From IMG/VR virus record IMGVR_UViG_3300043409_001453, positions 1 through 44,729 of that record: DNA of 44,729 nucleotides; one strand, written 5' to 3'. Position numbers and translations under genes: made by a program. Below the pieces are notes generated by a model. The model worked only from the letters and a program-made list of their open reading frames with translations, was not told the DNA's origin and made no database searches. Position 1 is the stretch's first letter; every line of letters begins with the position of its first letter. Below are positions 1 through 7,201 of this stretch, piece by piece. The DNA comes from a virus.

Positions 1-215
1 GTTCGGAACCCCCCACTGTACACACCCACCTACATAGGAAAACACTAATGAGTTCGCGTACTTGGCCGCATGGGCCCTTTTCCTCGATGGATATGCAAGA
101 CAGGGCATATATGCCGCGAAAACAGGGGGCGACACGAACGACAGGCTTTTTAGGCTGCGGCGTGCGATTTCATGCCCGCTAGGCGTGAATGCTTGACTTG
201 CGCAAGTACCTAGGA
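1..215. other. Left-end non-coding stretch
   Basis: No convincing gene is seen here. It lies downstream of the last minus-strand gene. It holds two perfect 12-base palindromes, GGCATATATGCC (104-115) and ACTTGCGCAAGT (196-207), and the 14-mer GCATATATGCCGCG (105-118), which recurs with one change near the right end (44654-44667). A minus-strand Shine-Dalgarno-like GAGGAAAAGG precedes an 8-codon ORF starting at 71, too short to call. No T-rich terminator for the leftward operon is obvious. Confidence 0.5.
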
Positions 216-698
216 TCATTCGCGTTCCGAGCAGTAAGCCGCGTTTAGTGGCTCATTCCACAGCCAGGCCCACTCGGCCGCGGTCGACTCGCCCACGCAC
301 CAGGGACCGAATCCGCTCGCCCGCATGAGGTCGGCGGGGTCGGTCACATGGTGCAGCCCCATGACGTGCCCTGCCTCATGGGTGACGACCTCGGGCACCC
401 AGTACGCAGGCACGCCCAGGTCGATCGTGACGACCGCGTCGGAGTAGTCAGTACGCCGCCTGGTCGAGCCTGCAAGCCCGCCCGGCAGCGTGCCCCACTG
501 CCAGGCCACGCACGCCCTGGGCGGACCCTGGCAGGGCTGCTCGCGCCAGTCGAGCGTGGCACCTGCTGCACGCCAGTCGGCGACTGCTGCCTCGACGTAC
601 GGGCGCAGGCTGGGCGACTCGACGCTGAAGTCGGCGAAGCGCGGGTCGACCTCGGGCATACACCCAAGGGCGACGACAGCCGCGAGTGCCAGCCTCAT
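216..698 (-). CDS. Secreted metzincin-like zinc metalloprotease, lipoprotein
   Basis: A 160-residue protein with the complete metzincin motif HEAGHVMGLHH: His107, Glu108, His111 and His117 would bind zinc and catalyse peptide hydrolysis, and the Met in ADLM (about 125) could be the Met-turn. The chosen ATG at 698 gives a short lipoprotein signal peptide ending in the lipobox VALGC (Cys13). A longer upstream reading adds only a basic tail. The start overlaps the stop of the small gene before it (ATGA), so translation is probably coupled. It is the last gene of the early operon. A phage-encoded, membrane-anchored metalloprotease is unusual. It could act on envelope or competitor proteins, but the target is unknown. 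The motif is certain; the role is inference. Confidence 0.8.
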   Translation of the reverse strand: MRLALAAVVALGCMPEVDPRFADFSVESPSLRPYVEAAVADWRAAGATLDWREQPCQGPPRACVAWQWGTLPGGLAGSTRRRTDYSDAVVTIDLGVPAYWVPEVVTHEAGHVMGLHHVTDPADLMRASGFGPWCVGESTAAEWAWLWNEPLNAAYCSERE

Positions 699-823
699 GT
701 GCGCACCGCCACCGCGAAGCCGAGCAGCCACGCTGCCATGTCGGTGTGCCCAAGGACATGGCACGGCACCAAGTACCGCCCGCACCAGAAGGCGCGATCT
801 TCGACGCTGCGCATGTAGATCAT
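695..823 (-). CDS. Small hypothetical protein (42 aa)
   Basis: A short ORF placed by its neighbours. Its ATG at 823 overlaps the TGA of the upstream gene (ATGA), and its own TGA overlaps the ATG of the metalloprotease gene in the same way. The product begins MIYMRSVEDRAFW and ends with a moderately hydrophobic stretch (WLLGFAVAVRT). It fills exactly the gap between two coupled genes, which is the main reason to believe it is translated. No family is recognised. Confidence 0.55.
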   Translation of the reverse strand: MIYMRSVEDRAFWCGRYLVPCHVLGHTDMAAWLLGFAVAVRT

Positions 824-1014
824 GGTGACGACCTTTCGAGACAACGCGCGCACACAGGCGTGCGCCAGCCGACGCGGTCAGCCTCGACCGCCTTGCGACA
901 GATCACGCACCGCACGTGCGTCGAGCCTGGGTCGCTGCCAGGCCCGAACAGTAGGATCATGCCCAGCGCCCACAGCACGAAGGCGAGCGCGAGGAAAAGA
1001 TCCCAGCCGATCAC
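820..1014 (-). CDS. Small membrane protein with zinc-ribbon knuckles
   Basis: A 64-residue protein with a hydrophobic helix at about residues 4-25, then two CxxC knuckles (CVIC and CARC) about 15 residues apart that could bind one zinc ion. The start is GTG at 1014, overlapping the stop of the preceding gene (GTGA). The architecture suggests a membrane-tethered zinc-ribbon peptide facing the cytoplasm or periplasm. No specific family is recognised and the function is unknown. It belongs to the chain of tiny coupled genes at the end of the early operon. Confidence 0.65.
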   Translation of the reverse strand: MIGWDLFLALAFVLWALGMILLFGPGSDPGSTHVRCVICRKAVEADRVGWRTPVCARCLERSSP

Positions 1015-1208
1015 GGGCGCACCGCCCGGAACTCGACAATCTCGAACGCGGGATCGATCATCATGGCCACAGCTTGCCGCGTGCTGCGCGTCACCAGGAA
1101 GCCGTCATGCTCCCAAGCGCGTGACCGATAGAGCCAGATCCGCGCGGCTGTGATCTTCGCCGCGGGGAGCGGCGGCGGCGGCGGTAGCGGCGGCTGTCGG
1201 GCGTTCAT
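1011..1208 (-). CDS. Hypothetical protein with proline-rich N terminus
   Basis: A 65-residue product starting at ATG 1208, which overlaps the stop of the upstream gene (ATGA). It opens with a proline run (QPPLPPPPPLP) and continues with an aromatic, basic segment (RIWLYRSRAWEHDGF). The second half (residues 25-65) resembles a small compact alpha/beta domain. No family is recognised. Tight coupling on both sides supports translation. Confidence 0.6.
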   Translation of the reverse strand: MNARQPPLPPPPPLPAAKITAARIWLYRSRAWEHDGFLVTRSTRQAVAMMIDPAFEIVEFRAVRP

Positions 1209-1360
1209 GCTAGCGCCTCGACCGCGTCGCACAGGCGCCCGACGCACGCCCGACTCACGCTGAACTCGTGATAATTGCGTGCGTGTACGCTTGCGACAAG
1301 CGCGTGTGCAGCCGCCAGCAGCTCACGCCGCTTGCGCTTCCTGATCGCCTTGCGCTTCAT
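1205..1360 (-). CDS. Small basic hypothetical protein
   Basis: A 51-residue protein starting at ATG 1360 (ATGA overlap with the upstream stop). The N terminus is very basic (MKRKAIRKRKRRELL), followed by an alanine-rich helix and two cysteines near the C terminus. The charge suggests nucleic-acid binding, but there is no recognisable domain. A longer reading from 1483 exists but would overlap the upstream gene extensively. Confidence 0.55.
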   Translation of the reverse strand: MKRKAIRKRKRRELLAAAHALVASVHARNYHEFSVSRACVGRLCDAVEALA

Positions 1361-1620
1361 GCGTCGCCGCCTTTCGTCGTGACGATCATGTCGCGCGTGT
1401 CGGGCCATAGGATTTGCACGCCCAGCAGAGCGGCTTCGATGTCGCCGCCCGACTCGACAATGTGCGCGACGTACGCCGCACACAGCACGGTCGCGACGGT
1501 CGCGTTAGGCGCTTTGCCGAACTCGACCGCGACCAGTTCGATCGCCGCCTTGCGCGCGTCGTCACCCAGACGCCGCACGCGCCGCAGCTGCGCGATCAGG
1601 TCGTCGGCTTCGCGGGTCAT
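1357..1620 (-). CDS. Hypothetical helical protein
   Basis: An 87-residue protein starting at ATG 1620, in a four-base ATGA overlap with the gene before it. The N-terminal half is predicted helical and charged (READDLIAQLRRVRRLGDDARKA) and the middle is hydrophobic. No domain is recognised. Upstream in-frame sequence to 1956 is arginine-rich shadow reading of the neighbour and was excluded. Confidence 0.6.
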   Translation of the reverse strand: MTREADDLIAQLRRVRRLGDDARKAAIELVAVEFGKAPNATVATVLCAAYVAHIVESGGDIEAALLGVQILWPDTRDMIVTTKGGDA

Positions 1621-1946
1621 GACATCCCTCGACGCGACGAGAAACGCAGCGCCTCGAAGGCAAGCGTGCGCGCCTTGACGGCGATCCAGTCGGGCAGGCC
1701 CAAGCGCTCGATCGTCGCGAGCATCTTCCTGGCGCGCCCTTGCTCGCTGGACGTGCCGCGCGCGGCGACCTGGCGCAGCCCATAGACCTCGGGCGCTTCG
1801 CCGATGACATGCACGCCAGCGGCACGCACGCGCGCCCATGCCGCCCACAGTTCGGGCTGACGCGGGCTGAAGTCGTCGCCCCAGAAGAACACATATTGCC
1901 CGGTCAGCAGGTTGCGGGCGTAGTTTCGCGGGTGTGAAACGATCAC
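1617..1946 (-). CDS. Hypothetical protein
   Basis: A 109-residue protein. I chose the GTG at 1946 because it overlaps the TGA of the upstream HD-domain gene (GTGA), the pattern used throughout this operon. The first half contains YVFFWGDDFSPRQPELW, followed by a Rossmann-like strand-helix (ARVRAAGVHVIGEAPEVYGL). This loosely resembles nucleotide- or nucleoside-binding folds of the DprA/LOG kind, but a signature motif is missing. The function is unknown. Confidence 0.6.
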   Translation of the reverse strand: MIVSHPRNYARNLLTGQYVFFWGDDFSPRQPELWAAWARVRAAGVHVIGEAPEVYGLRQVAARGTSSEQGRARKMLATIERLGLPDWIAVKARTLAFEALRFSSRRGMS

Positions 1947-2548
1947 GGGTGTGCACCTTTCAGCTGGGCGAGGCGGTCGAGCCATAACGTGCACGCTTGC
2001 ACTGGCGTGCGCGTTCTGCCTAGTACCGCGTCGGCGTCGACATTCATGGCGTTGAGTGTATCGTGCCAGATGTCGAAACCAAAGTGATTTCGTGCCTGAT
2101 TGATCGACGCGACTTCGAGCGCGACCGACTCGGCCACAGCACACAGCAGGTCAGCGCGTCTGATCTCTGGCGTGTCGAGCTGCACGTGCCAGCGATCCTC
2201 GACCAGGCGATCGAACCCAGCACACAGCACGTCATGCGGGTGCGGCGTGCCTGGCGGCAGCATCGCGCGCTGCGCCTTCAGCACCGGACTGGGCATGTCG
2301 CCGAACACGGCTTCATGAAAGTCGTGCAGCAGTGCGCCCAGGGCATGCTCGGGCGGCGTCAGCCAGCTAGCCATGACGCAGTGTTCGGCGACGCTGAACG
2401 GTCGGCGCCAAGCGCCGCGCCATCGAGGCATGTGCGCCAGTGTCTCGACACTGAGCACTAGCGGCGGCAGCTGCGTGACTGGCAGCTCGACGGGCACGCC
2501 AGCGCGCAGCCAAACGAACAGCGGAGCGGTCATGCCGCGAGCGCTCAC
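1943..2548 (-). CDS. HD-domain phosphohydrolase, YfbR/DatZ-like
   Basis: A 201-residue protein. Residues about 38-100 carry the metal-dependent HD pattern of the YfbR (5'-deoxynucleotidase) family: a histidine in FSVAEHCVMA, then LLHDFHEAVFGDMPSPV, which supplies the HD pair, a Glu and the GD-P-P-V signature. YfbR removes phosphate from dNMPs. The related phage enzyme DatZ strips phosphates from dATP. Which substrate applies here cannot be read from sequence. The start is GTG 2548 (GTGA overlap); an ATG lies five codons in. It sits next to a second nucleotide-pool enzyme and the DNA polymerase, which favours a role in setting dNTP levels during replication. Confidence 0.75.
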   Translation of the reverse strand: MSARGMTAPLFVWLRAGVPVELPVTQLPPLVLSVETLAHMPRWRGAWRRPFSVAEHCVMASWLTPPEHALGALLHDFHEAVFGDMPSPVLKAQRAMLPPGTPHPHDVLCAGFDRLVEDRWHVQLDTPEIRRADLLCAVAESVALEVASINQARNHFGFDIWHDTLNAMNVDADAVLGRTRTPVQACTLWLDRLAQLKGAHP

Positions 2549-3186
2549 TTCGCACCCAGCGCTTCCTCGACAATGAAAGCTAGGCAGCAGATCGCGTGCG
2601 CCAGGTGCGGCTCGCCTGTCTCACTGTCGAGCTGTTCGCCGCGAGCGTGCGCGGCAATGTGGCGCAGCGCGGCTGCCAGGTAGCGGCGATCACGGTCGGG
2701 CACCTTGCGCCAATTGTCGGGCGCGTACTTGCGTGCGCCGAAGGTCAACACCCGCACGTAGCTTTCGAGCGCACGCCACTGCACCAGCGCCCAGTCAGGC
2801 TTCGCAGCGTCGAACTTGACGCCAGCAGCGGTCGAGCCGCCGGGCCCGCCTGGCTCGGGCGGCTCACCAGGCTCGGGTACCAGTGGCGGCGACGCATGCA
2901 CGTCGATGATCTCGACCAAATGCATGACGTTGGACATCCAAGCGTTGTCGACGCCCGACCCTGCGATGCCGTCATCGCGCTTGACGTGCGCGAACCCGGT
3001 CGGACCCAGCTTGACGACGACGCCACGCAAGCCAGGCCGCACGGCATCGCGCACGCGCATGCCGACCTCGATGCCGCGCACCGCGGGCATGTTCGGCTGC
3101 GTGTCGCGGCGCGGCGGACGCGCACCACGCGAGCGCAACGTCGGCGGCTTGTCTTCGGAGCCCTTGTCATCGTCACTTGTCGTCAT
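2545..3186 (-). CDS. dATP/dGTP diphosphohydrolase-like protein (DUF5664 type) with N-terminal SH3-like region
   Basis: A 213-residue protein. The C-terminal ~90 residues (GVKFDAAKPDWALV, then LTFGARKYAPDNWRKVPD, then HIAAHARGEQLDSETGEPHLAHA) match the phage family named dATP/dGTP diphosphohydrolase, formerly DUF5664, an all-alpha MazG-like fold. The N-terminal part (about 35-90) looks like a small beta domain, joined by a Pro/Gly linker. The start ATG 3186 has GAGG eight bases upstream; the longer frame reaches into the polymerase gene. Known members clear dATP or dGTP. In some phages this favours 2-aminoadenine DNA, but no PurZ gene is present here. Confidence 0.75.
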   Translation of the reverse strand: MTTSDDDKGSEDKPPTLRSRGARPPRRDTQPNMPAVRGIEVGMRVRDAVRPGLRGVVVKLGPTGFAHVKRDDGIAGSGVDNAWMSNVMHLVEIIDVHASPPLVPEPGEPPEPGGPGGSTAAGVKFDAAKPDWALVQWRALESYVRVLTFGARKYAPDNWRKVPDRDRRYLAAALRHIAAHARGEQLDSETGEPHLAHAICCLAFIVEEALGAK

Positions 3187-3196
3187 GGGGTTTGCC

Positions 3197-5548
3197 TCAC
3201 ACTTCAGACCAGCAGTCGCCGTCACCGATGTCGACGGGAAAGATCACGTCATGCGCGCCGACTCTGATCGGCGCCTCGAACAGCCGCACGCAAGTCGCCT
3301 TCGCTTCCTCGACCGCGCCGACCGGCACTTCAAACACGGCTGAGTCGTGCACCTGCGCGACCAGCTTCGCGCGCATGGGTGTGACCGCGTCGACGATCTC
3401 GGGCAGTCGCAAGTTCATGAGGTCGGCCGCGCCCGCCTGGATCGGGAAATTCGCGCATTCGGTCGGGCTGGGCTCGTGACCCAGCCAGCGTCGACGTTTG
3501 ATGATCGGTGACTCGACGTAGCCGCGCCGCACAGTGTCGGCAAGGTTCGCTTCCTGCCAGGTGTAGTACGCGGCGAACGCACGCCGCATGCGACGCAGCA
3601 TGCCTTCGACCTGCGACAGCGTGATCGGCGTACCGCTCGCCACGATCCGCGCGTACACGGTCTGGGCCTGCGCCATGTAGGCGACCGCGAAGCCCGCCGA
3701 CTTCGCCAGCGAGCGAAGCGCCTTGCGCCGGTCGCCTGTCGCTGCACTGAAGGGCGCGCCGAAGATCACGGCGGCATTCGCTGCGTGCAGGTCGCTCGAC
3801 TCGCACGCGGCGATCATGGCAGCGTCGCCGCTTGCGTACGCGGCGACGCGCATTTCCAGCTGCTTGGCATCGAAGGCGAGCAGGCGCGTGCCTGGTCGCG
3901 CGACGTACAGCGACCTGATGCCGCCCAGGTCGGCGGTCGGGTCGTTCTCTTTGCGTGGCAGGTTCATCAGGTTCGGACCCTGGCACGACCAGCGACCCGA
4001 CACCGCGCCGTAGTTCATCCAGGTCGGATGGATCCGACCCTTCGAGCTGACGGGCACCTTGATCACGTTCGTGCTGCGCACCTTCGTCACGCGCCGATAA
4101 TCCAGCACGGTCAATGCCAGATCGCGCAGCTGCTCGTCAGCGCACACCGCGTAAGCGCGCATTGCGTCGACGCCCAGGCTGGGCTGCTTGGTTGTCTTCG
4201 ACCGGAAGAACACAGGCGCGCCCATGCGCCCAAAGATCACGCGGCGCAGGTCGGTCGGCGACAGCAGGTTGATCCGCTCGCCCGCGAGTTCGCACGCCTT
4301 CTCAATCAGCTCGACCTGGCGCGCGGCGAGCGCGTCACCGAACGCACGCGCACGATCACGGTCGAAGGCGAAGCCGTTGACCTGCGCGTCGCGGCACAGG
4401 ATCGCCGCGCGCTTGTCGACCTCGTACACGTTGCGCACAGGGTCCAGGTCGCGCTGCATGGCTGACCACGCCAGCCGTGTGTAAAGCGTGTCGCGCCCAT
4501 TGTACACGTGCAGATCTTCGATCGCCTTGCTGTGCTCGAACTCTTTCCACGGCGGAACGCTGACGTAGTAACTCGCAACGTGCCCGAGGCGCTTGGGCAT
4601 GTGGCCTGCGATGGCGTGCGCCGCAAGCAGCGTATCTTCCCAGCGCCGCACGTGCATGCCGTAGCGGCGCAGCACAATGTGATCGAAGGCGGGCCCGTTG
4701 TGCGTGACTGCGACGCGGTCGCGCAGTGCCTTCGTAATCAGGCGCTTGATCGCTTTCGGATCAGCCCACCAGCACTCATGCCCGTTCGACGCCGTCGACC
4801 AGGGCAGCACAACGCTGGTGTGTGCGTCACTCAAGGCGAGACACACAAGGCGCGTGTGCGTCGGGCCAAGCCCGACCGTTTCGATGTCGACGCCGACGAC
4901 TTCGGCGAGCGCCGACAAGCGATCCGACAGCTCGGTCACGCTGTCAGCGATGACGATCTGCCTGCCGGGTTGTAGCTCGGGCGCGACCCAGCCGCGCCGC
5001 AGCACGTCGCCCAGGTGCGCGACGTCGCGTTCGAGGATCGGGGCCCACGCTTGGGCCCGGCGCACGAACTCAGGGTGCACCATTGCCATGACGCGAGCGC
5101 CAGCTTCGCCGCGCTGCGCGACAGTGCCGCGCCAGTTCAGGATCCGCGGCTTGCGTTCGAGCCTGCACACCGACTGCAAGGCGTACGCGCCCAGCGGCAC
5201 GATCGTGATGTCAGATCCGAAGGCGTCGAGCTGTGCCGTCAGTGCAGGGGCACACGCCTTGCGCGCCTTCGGCAAGTCGCCAGGCTCGACTGCGCAGGGC
5301 ACCGCGTGCAGCCAGGCGCAGTCATCGACGTCGAGCCCGATCGACTGCAAGCCGCGCGCGAACATGGGCCCGCCGCACAGCTGTCGCCCACGCTCGACCT
5401 CGTACCGCTGGGGCGTATCGGCGACGATGGTCAGGCGGGCCCGGCCAATGGCGGGCACCGCCTTCACCCAGGCGAGGTCGCGCCCTGGGCAAGCCGCGCA
5501 CGCAGTACCGCCTGGCTTGGCTTCTACTGCGTGCGCGGCGTCTGGCAT
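3197..5548 (-). CDS. Family A DNA polymerase with N-terminal UDG-like domain
   Basis: A 783-residue replicative polymerase. Residues about 12-185 align with family 4 uracil-DNA glycosylases, with four cysteines (17, 20, 85, 99) placed like their Fe-S ligands, but the catalytic box GE(G/A)PG reads ADTPQ (43-47) and the HP(S/A) motif reads HPE (158-160). Residues 215-360 are a proofreading 3'-5' exonuclease with its acidic residues intact (DIE 221-223, HNGPAFD 283-289, YNGRD 349-353). Polymerase motif A is DAKQLEMR (560-567), the O-helix has R612, K616, F620 and Y624 in E. coli Pol I spacing, and motif C is VHDS (733-736). Start ATG 5548 lies 8 bases after the previous stop. UDG-like domains fused to PolA are reported in a few phages, such as SPO1 as I recall. 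Confidence 0.93.
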   Translation of the reverse strand: MPDAAHAVEAKPGGTACAACPGRDLAWVKAVPAIGRARLTIVADTPQRYEVERGRQLCGGPMFARGLQSIGLDVDDCAWLHAVPCAVEPGDLPKARKACAPALTAQLDAFGSDITIVPLGAYALQSVCRLERKPRILNWRGTVAQRGEAGARVMAMVHPEFVRRAQAWAPILERDVAHLGDVLRRGWVAPELQPGRQIVIADSVTELSDRLSALAEVVGVDIETVGLGPTHTRLVCLALSDAHTSVVLPWSTASNGHECWWADPKAIKRLITKALRDRVAVTHNGPAFDHIVLRRYGMHVRRWEDTLLAAHAIAGHMPKRLGHVASYYVSVPPWKEFEHSKAIEDLHVYNGRDTLYTRLAWSAMQRDLDPVRNVYEVDKRAAILCRDAQVNGFAFDRDRARAFGDALAARQVELIEKACELAGERINLLSPTDLRRVIFGRMGAPVFFRSKTTKQPSLGVDAMRAYAVCADEQLRDLALTVLDYRRVTKVRSTNVIKVPVSSKGRIHPTWMNYGAVSGRWSCQGPNLMNLPRKENDPTADLGGIRSLYVARPGTRLLAFDAKQLEMRVAAYASGDAAMIAACESSDLHAANAAVIFGAPFSAATGDRRKALRSLAKSAGFAVAYMAQAQTVYARIVASGTPITLSQVEGMLRRMRRAFAAYYTWQEANLADTVRRGYVESPIIKRRRWLGHEPSPTECANFPIQAGAADLMNLRLPEIVDAVTPMRAKLVAQVHDSAVFEVPVGAVEEAKATCVRLFEAPIRVGAHDVIFPVDIGDGDCWSEV

Positions 5549-5556
5549 GGCTCGCC

Positions 5557-6066
5557 CTAGCTGCGGCGCTTGCGAGCCGCAGGCGCGGCACCTGCGTCGC
5601 CCGCCGGAGCACTGCCGGCGGCGGCTTCCTGGGCCTGGTCGCTGGTCAGGTAGCGATCGACGCGGGCGTTGACCTTGCCCTGGTAGGTTTCCTGCTTCAG
5701 GCGCACGAAGCCGGCGCCCGACTCCGACAGCGCCTGGGCGAACGCCTCGACGTGGTCGGGCGCGTTGCCGGGCGGCGGCTGCACGTCGAGCGCCTTCGCC
5801 AGCTGCTTGGTGCGAAACAGTGCTTCCTTCGTCAGCGTCAGTTTGTCGTACACCTTGCGCTTCATGTCGCCGGCACTGCCGCCCATGGCGTGCGTGATCG
5901 TCAGCACCAGCTTGACGCCCGGGTCGCCTTTCTTCGTCTGCTCGGGCTCCGCTTGCGCGATCTGGAAGCCGTAGATCCCAGCTTCGAGCGGCGGCGGTGC
6001 GTCTTCGCTGACGCTATCCCAGTCGAAAGAGTCGTTGTTTGCCCAGCCTGCTTGATTGGTTGCCAT
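5557..6066 (-). CDS. DUF669-like single-stranded DNA binding protein
   Basis: A 169-residue protein. The N-terminal half fits the phage DUF669 pattern: FDWDSVSEDAPPPLEAGIYG, then EQTKKGDPGVKLVLTITH, then a dimer-like strand with KVYDKLTL. These proteins act as single-strand DNA binding proteins beside recombinases. The acidic/alanine-rich end carries a short basic tail (ARKRRS). The start ATG 6066 is preceded by an AGAAAG-type ribosome site. It lies between a Sak4-like ATPase gene and the polymerase gene, consistent with coating single strands at replication forks. In-frame upstream sequence crosses the tRNA-like element and was left out. Confidence 0.75.
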   Translation of the reverse strand: MATNQAGWANNDSFDWDSVSEDAPPPLEAGIYGFQIAQAEPEQTKKGDPGVKLVLTITHAMGGSAGDMKRKVYDKLTLTKEALFRTKQLAKALDVQPPPGNAPDHVEAFAQALSESGAGFVRLKQETYQGKVNARVDRYLTSDQAQEAAAGSAPAGDAGAAPAARKRRS

Positions 6067-6137
6067 GTGTGTGTTGATCGCTTTCTGTTTCGGGGTTGCA
6101 TGCATGTCCGACACGCTTGCGTGCCGAACGGGAAAGT

Positions 6138-6229
6138 GAACGACGTGCGGGGTTCGAACTCGCATTCCAGGCGTCGAGCGCCCGGGCCTAACCATTGGCG
6201 GCTATGCCGCGCTTAGCTGAACGTCGTTC
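6138..6229 (-). tRNA. Possible tRNA-like element (identity unclear)
   Basis: Read on the minus strand, a 7-base acceptor ACGACGT (6227-6221) pairs perfectly with ACGTCGT (6146-6140), extendable to 9 pairs. A T-arm with loop TTCGAAC (6158-6152) sits directly before the 3' acceptor strand, with a 5-base stem holding one A-C mismatch. The body between is longer than in a normal class I tRNA. It can form GCTA/TAGC with a D-loop-like AGCGCGGCA, a GCC/GGC stem-loop containing GGTTA, and a CCGGGCG/CGCCTGG hairpin. No clean anticodon loop with U33 emerges. It may be a class II-like, degenerate or co-opted tRNA. The 170-base gap is conspicuous in an operon where genes otherwise overlap. Confidence 0.35.
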
Positions 6230-6236
6230 GGTTGTC

Positions 6237-6974
6237 TTAGGGCGCTAGCCCCAGCGCGTTGATCAGGTCGGCGAAGGTCGCGGGCACCATGTGCGTGCGC
6301 TTGATGTTTCGACCGCTGTGCGTCCACGCCTTCTGTGGCCCGAGCAACCAGGCACGCTCAGCATCGCGCCCGCCGATCTTCCGACCGGGCTCGATGTCGA
6401 GTAACACCCAGTCATCGAGCAGCGCGGGCAGCCTGACTTTCAGCTTGCCGCCGATGGCAGGCAGGATGCCCGCCGCGGCGTCAGCGTCGGGCGTCATGTG
6501 CGCGTTAACGAACAGGTGCGCGGGCATGTCGCGCATCAGCTTGATGCCTTTGATCACCGTGTTCGCGAGTTCGATCCAGACGTCCCAGCCCGTCATGGTG
6601 ACGCTGATTTCATCGAGCAGCGTGTCGGCAAGCAGGCTCGCCGTGTCGACCACAACCGTGCGCACCTTGCCTTGCTCAGCCAGCTGCGCCGCGCCTCGAC
6701 ATGCTGCAAGCCACGACTTGATCCCCGTGACGTCGACGCTCGCGAACTTGGCGCCCTGGTTGGCTGCGCCCTTCGTCGCGTTCGCGCCGTCGCAATTGAT
6801 GATCAGCGGCTTCGGCGCGCCAAGCACGACGCACGTGGTCTTGCCCGCCTTAGCCGGGCCCAGCACCATGACGCGCGCGAAGGCGGTGTCGATCGCGGTG
6901 TCCTGGTCATACACTTCGAGCCCAGGGATCGCGATCAAGGGTTCGGCGTCAGCTGTATTTTCGTCGACACTCAC
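6237..6974 (-). CDS. Sak4-like RecA-fold ATPase (AAA_24 type)
   Basis: A 245-residue NTPase with Walker A GPAKAGKTT (39-47) and a Walker B strand ending TVVVDTAS. Its size and layout match phage Sak4-like proteins, a reduced RecA fold that promotes single-strand annealing or helps replication when paired with a cognate SSB. The SSB-like gene is immediately downstream and an exonuclease gene lies two genes upstream, making a typical phage recombination set. The start is GTG 6974, overlapping the upstream stop. It could instead be called a generic phage nucleotide-binding protein; the neighbours favour Sak4. Confidence 0.8.
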   Translation of the reverse strand: MSVDENTADAEPLIAIPGLEVYDQDTAIDTAFARVMVLGPAKAGKTTCVVLGAPKPLIINCDGANATKGAANQGAKFASVDVTGIKSWLAACRGAAQLAEQGKVRTVVVDTASLLADTLLDEISVTMTGWDVWIELANTVIKGIKLMRDMPAHLFVNAHMTPDADAAAGILPAIGGKLKVRLPALLDDWVLLDIEPGRKIGGRDAERAWLLGPQKAWTHSGRNIKRTHMVPATFADLINALGLAP

Positions 6975-7201
6975 GACTCGCCGCCCTTGGCTTCGTTGCC
7001 CGCACGCTTGCCGCGCGTCTTCGGCAGGCGCTGCGCCGCGAGGTCGAAGCGCGCAGCCGCCGCGTCGGCGGTCGCGCCGATCGTGGTTTGCGTGGCGCGC
7101 GTCGCCTTCTGGATCACGGCGACGATGCTGCGCGCGATCATGACGTGCGCGAGGATCGCGAACAGGCTGATCAGGATCTGAATGAGAATGAGAATGATCA
7201 T
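6971..7201 (-). CDS. Small membrane protein
   Basis: A 76-residue protein whose first ~30 residues are almost entirely hydrophobic (MIILILIQILISLFAILAHV), forming one transmembrane helix. An amphipathic, Ala/Thr-rich segment and a basic C terminus (KTRGKRAGNEAKGG) follow. The start ATG 7201 overlaps the nuclease gene stop (ATGA). It sits between two recombination genes, so it might tether DNA metabolism to the membrane, but that is speculation. No family is recognised. Confidence 0.65.
   Translation of the reverse strand: MIILILIQILISLFAILAHVMIARSIVAVIQKATRATQTTIGATADAAAARFDLAAQRLPKTRGKRAGNEAKGGES

Noticed and set aside
1943-5548. A full Z-genome (2-aminoadenine) pathway
   Set aside because: The dNTP-clearing enzymes and a PolA are present, but no PurZ-like adenylosuccinate synthetase is seen, so the pathway cannot be claimed.
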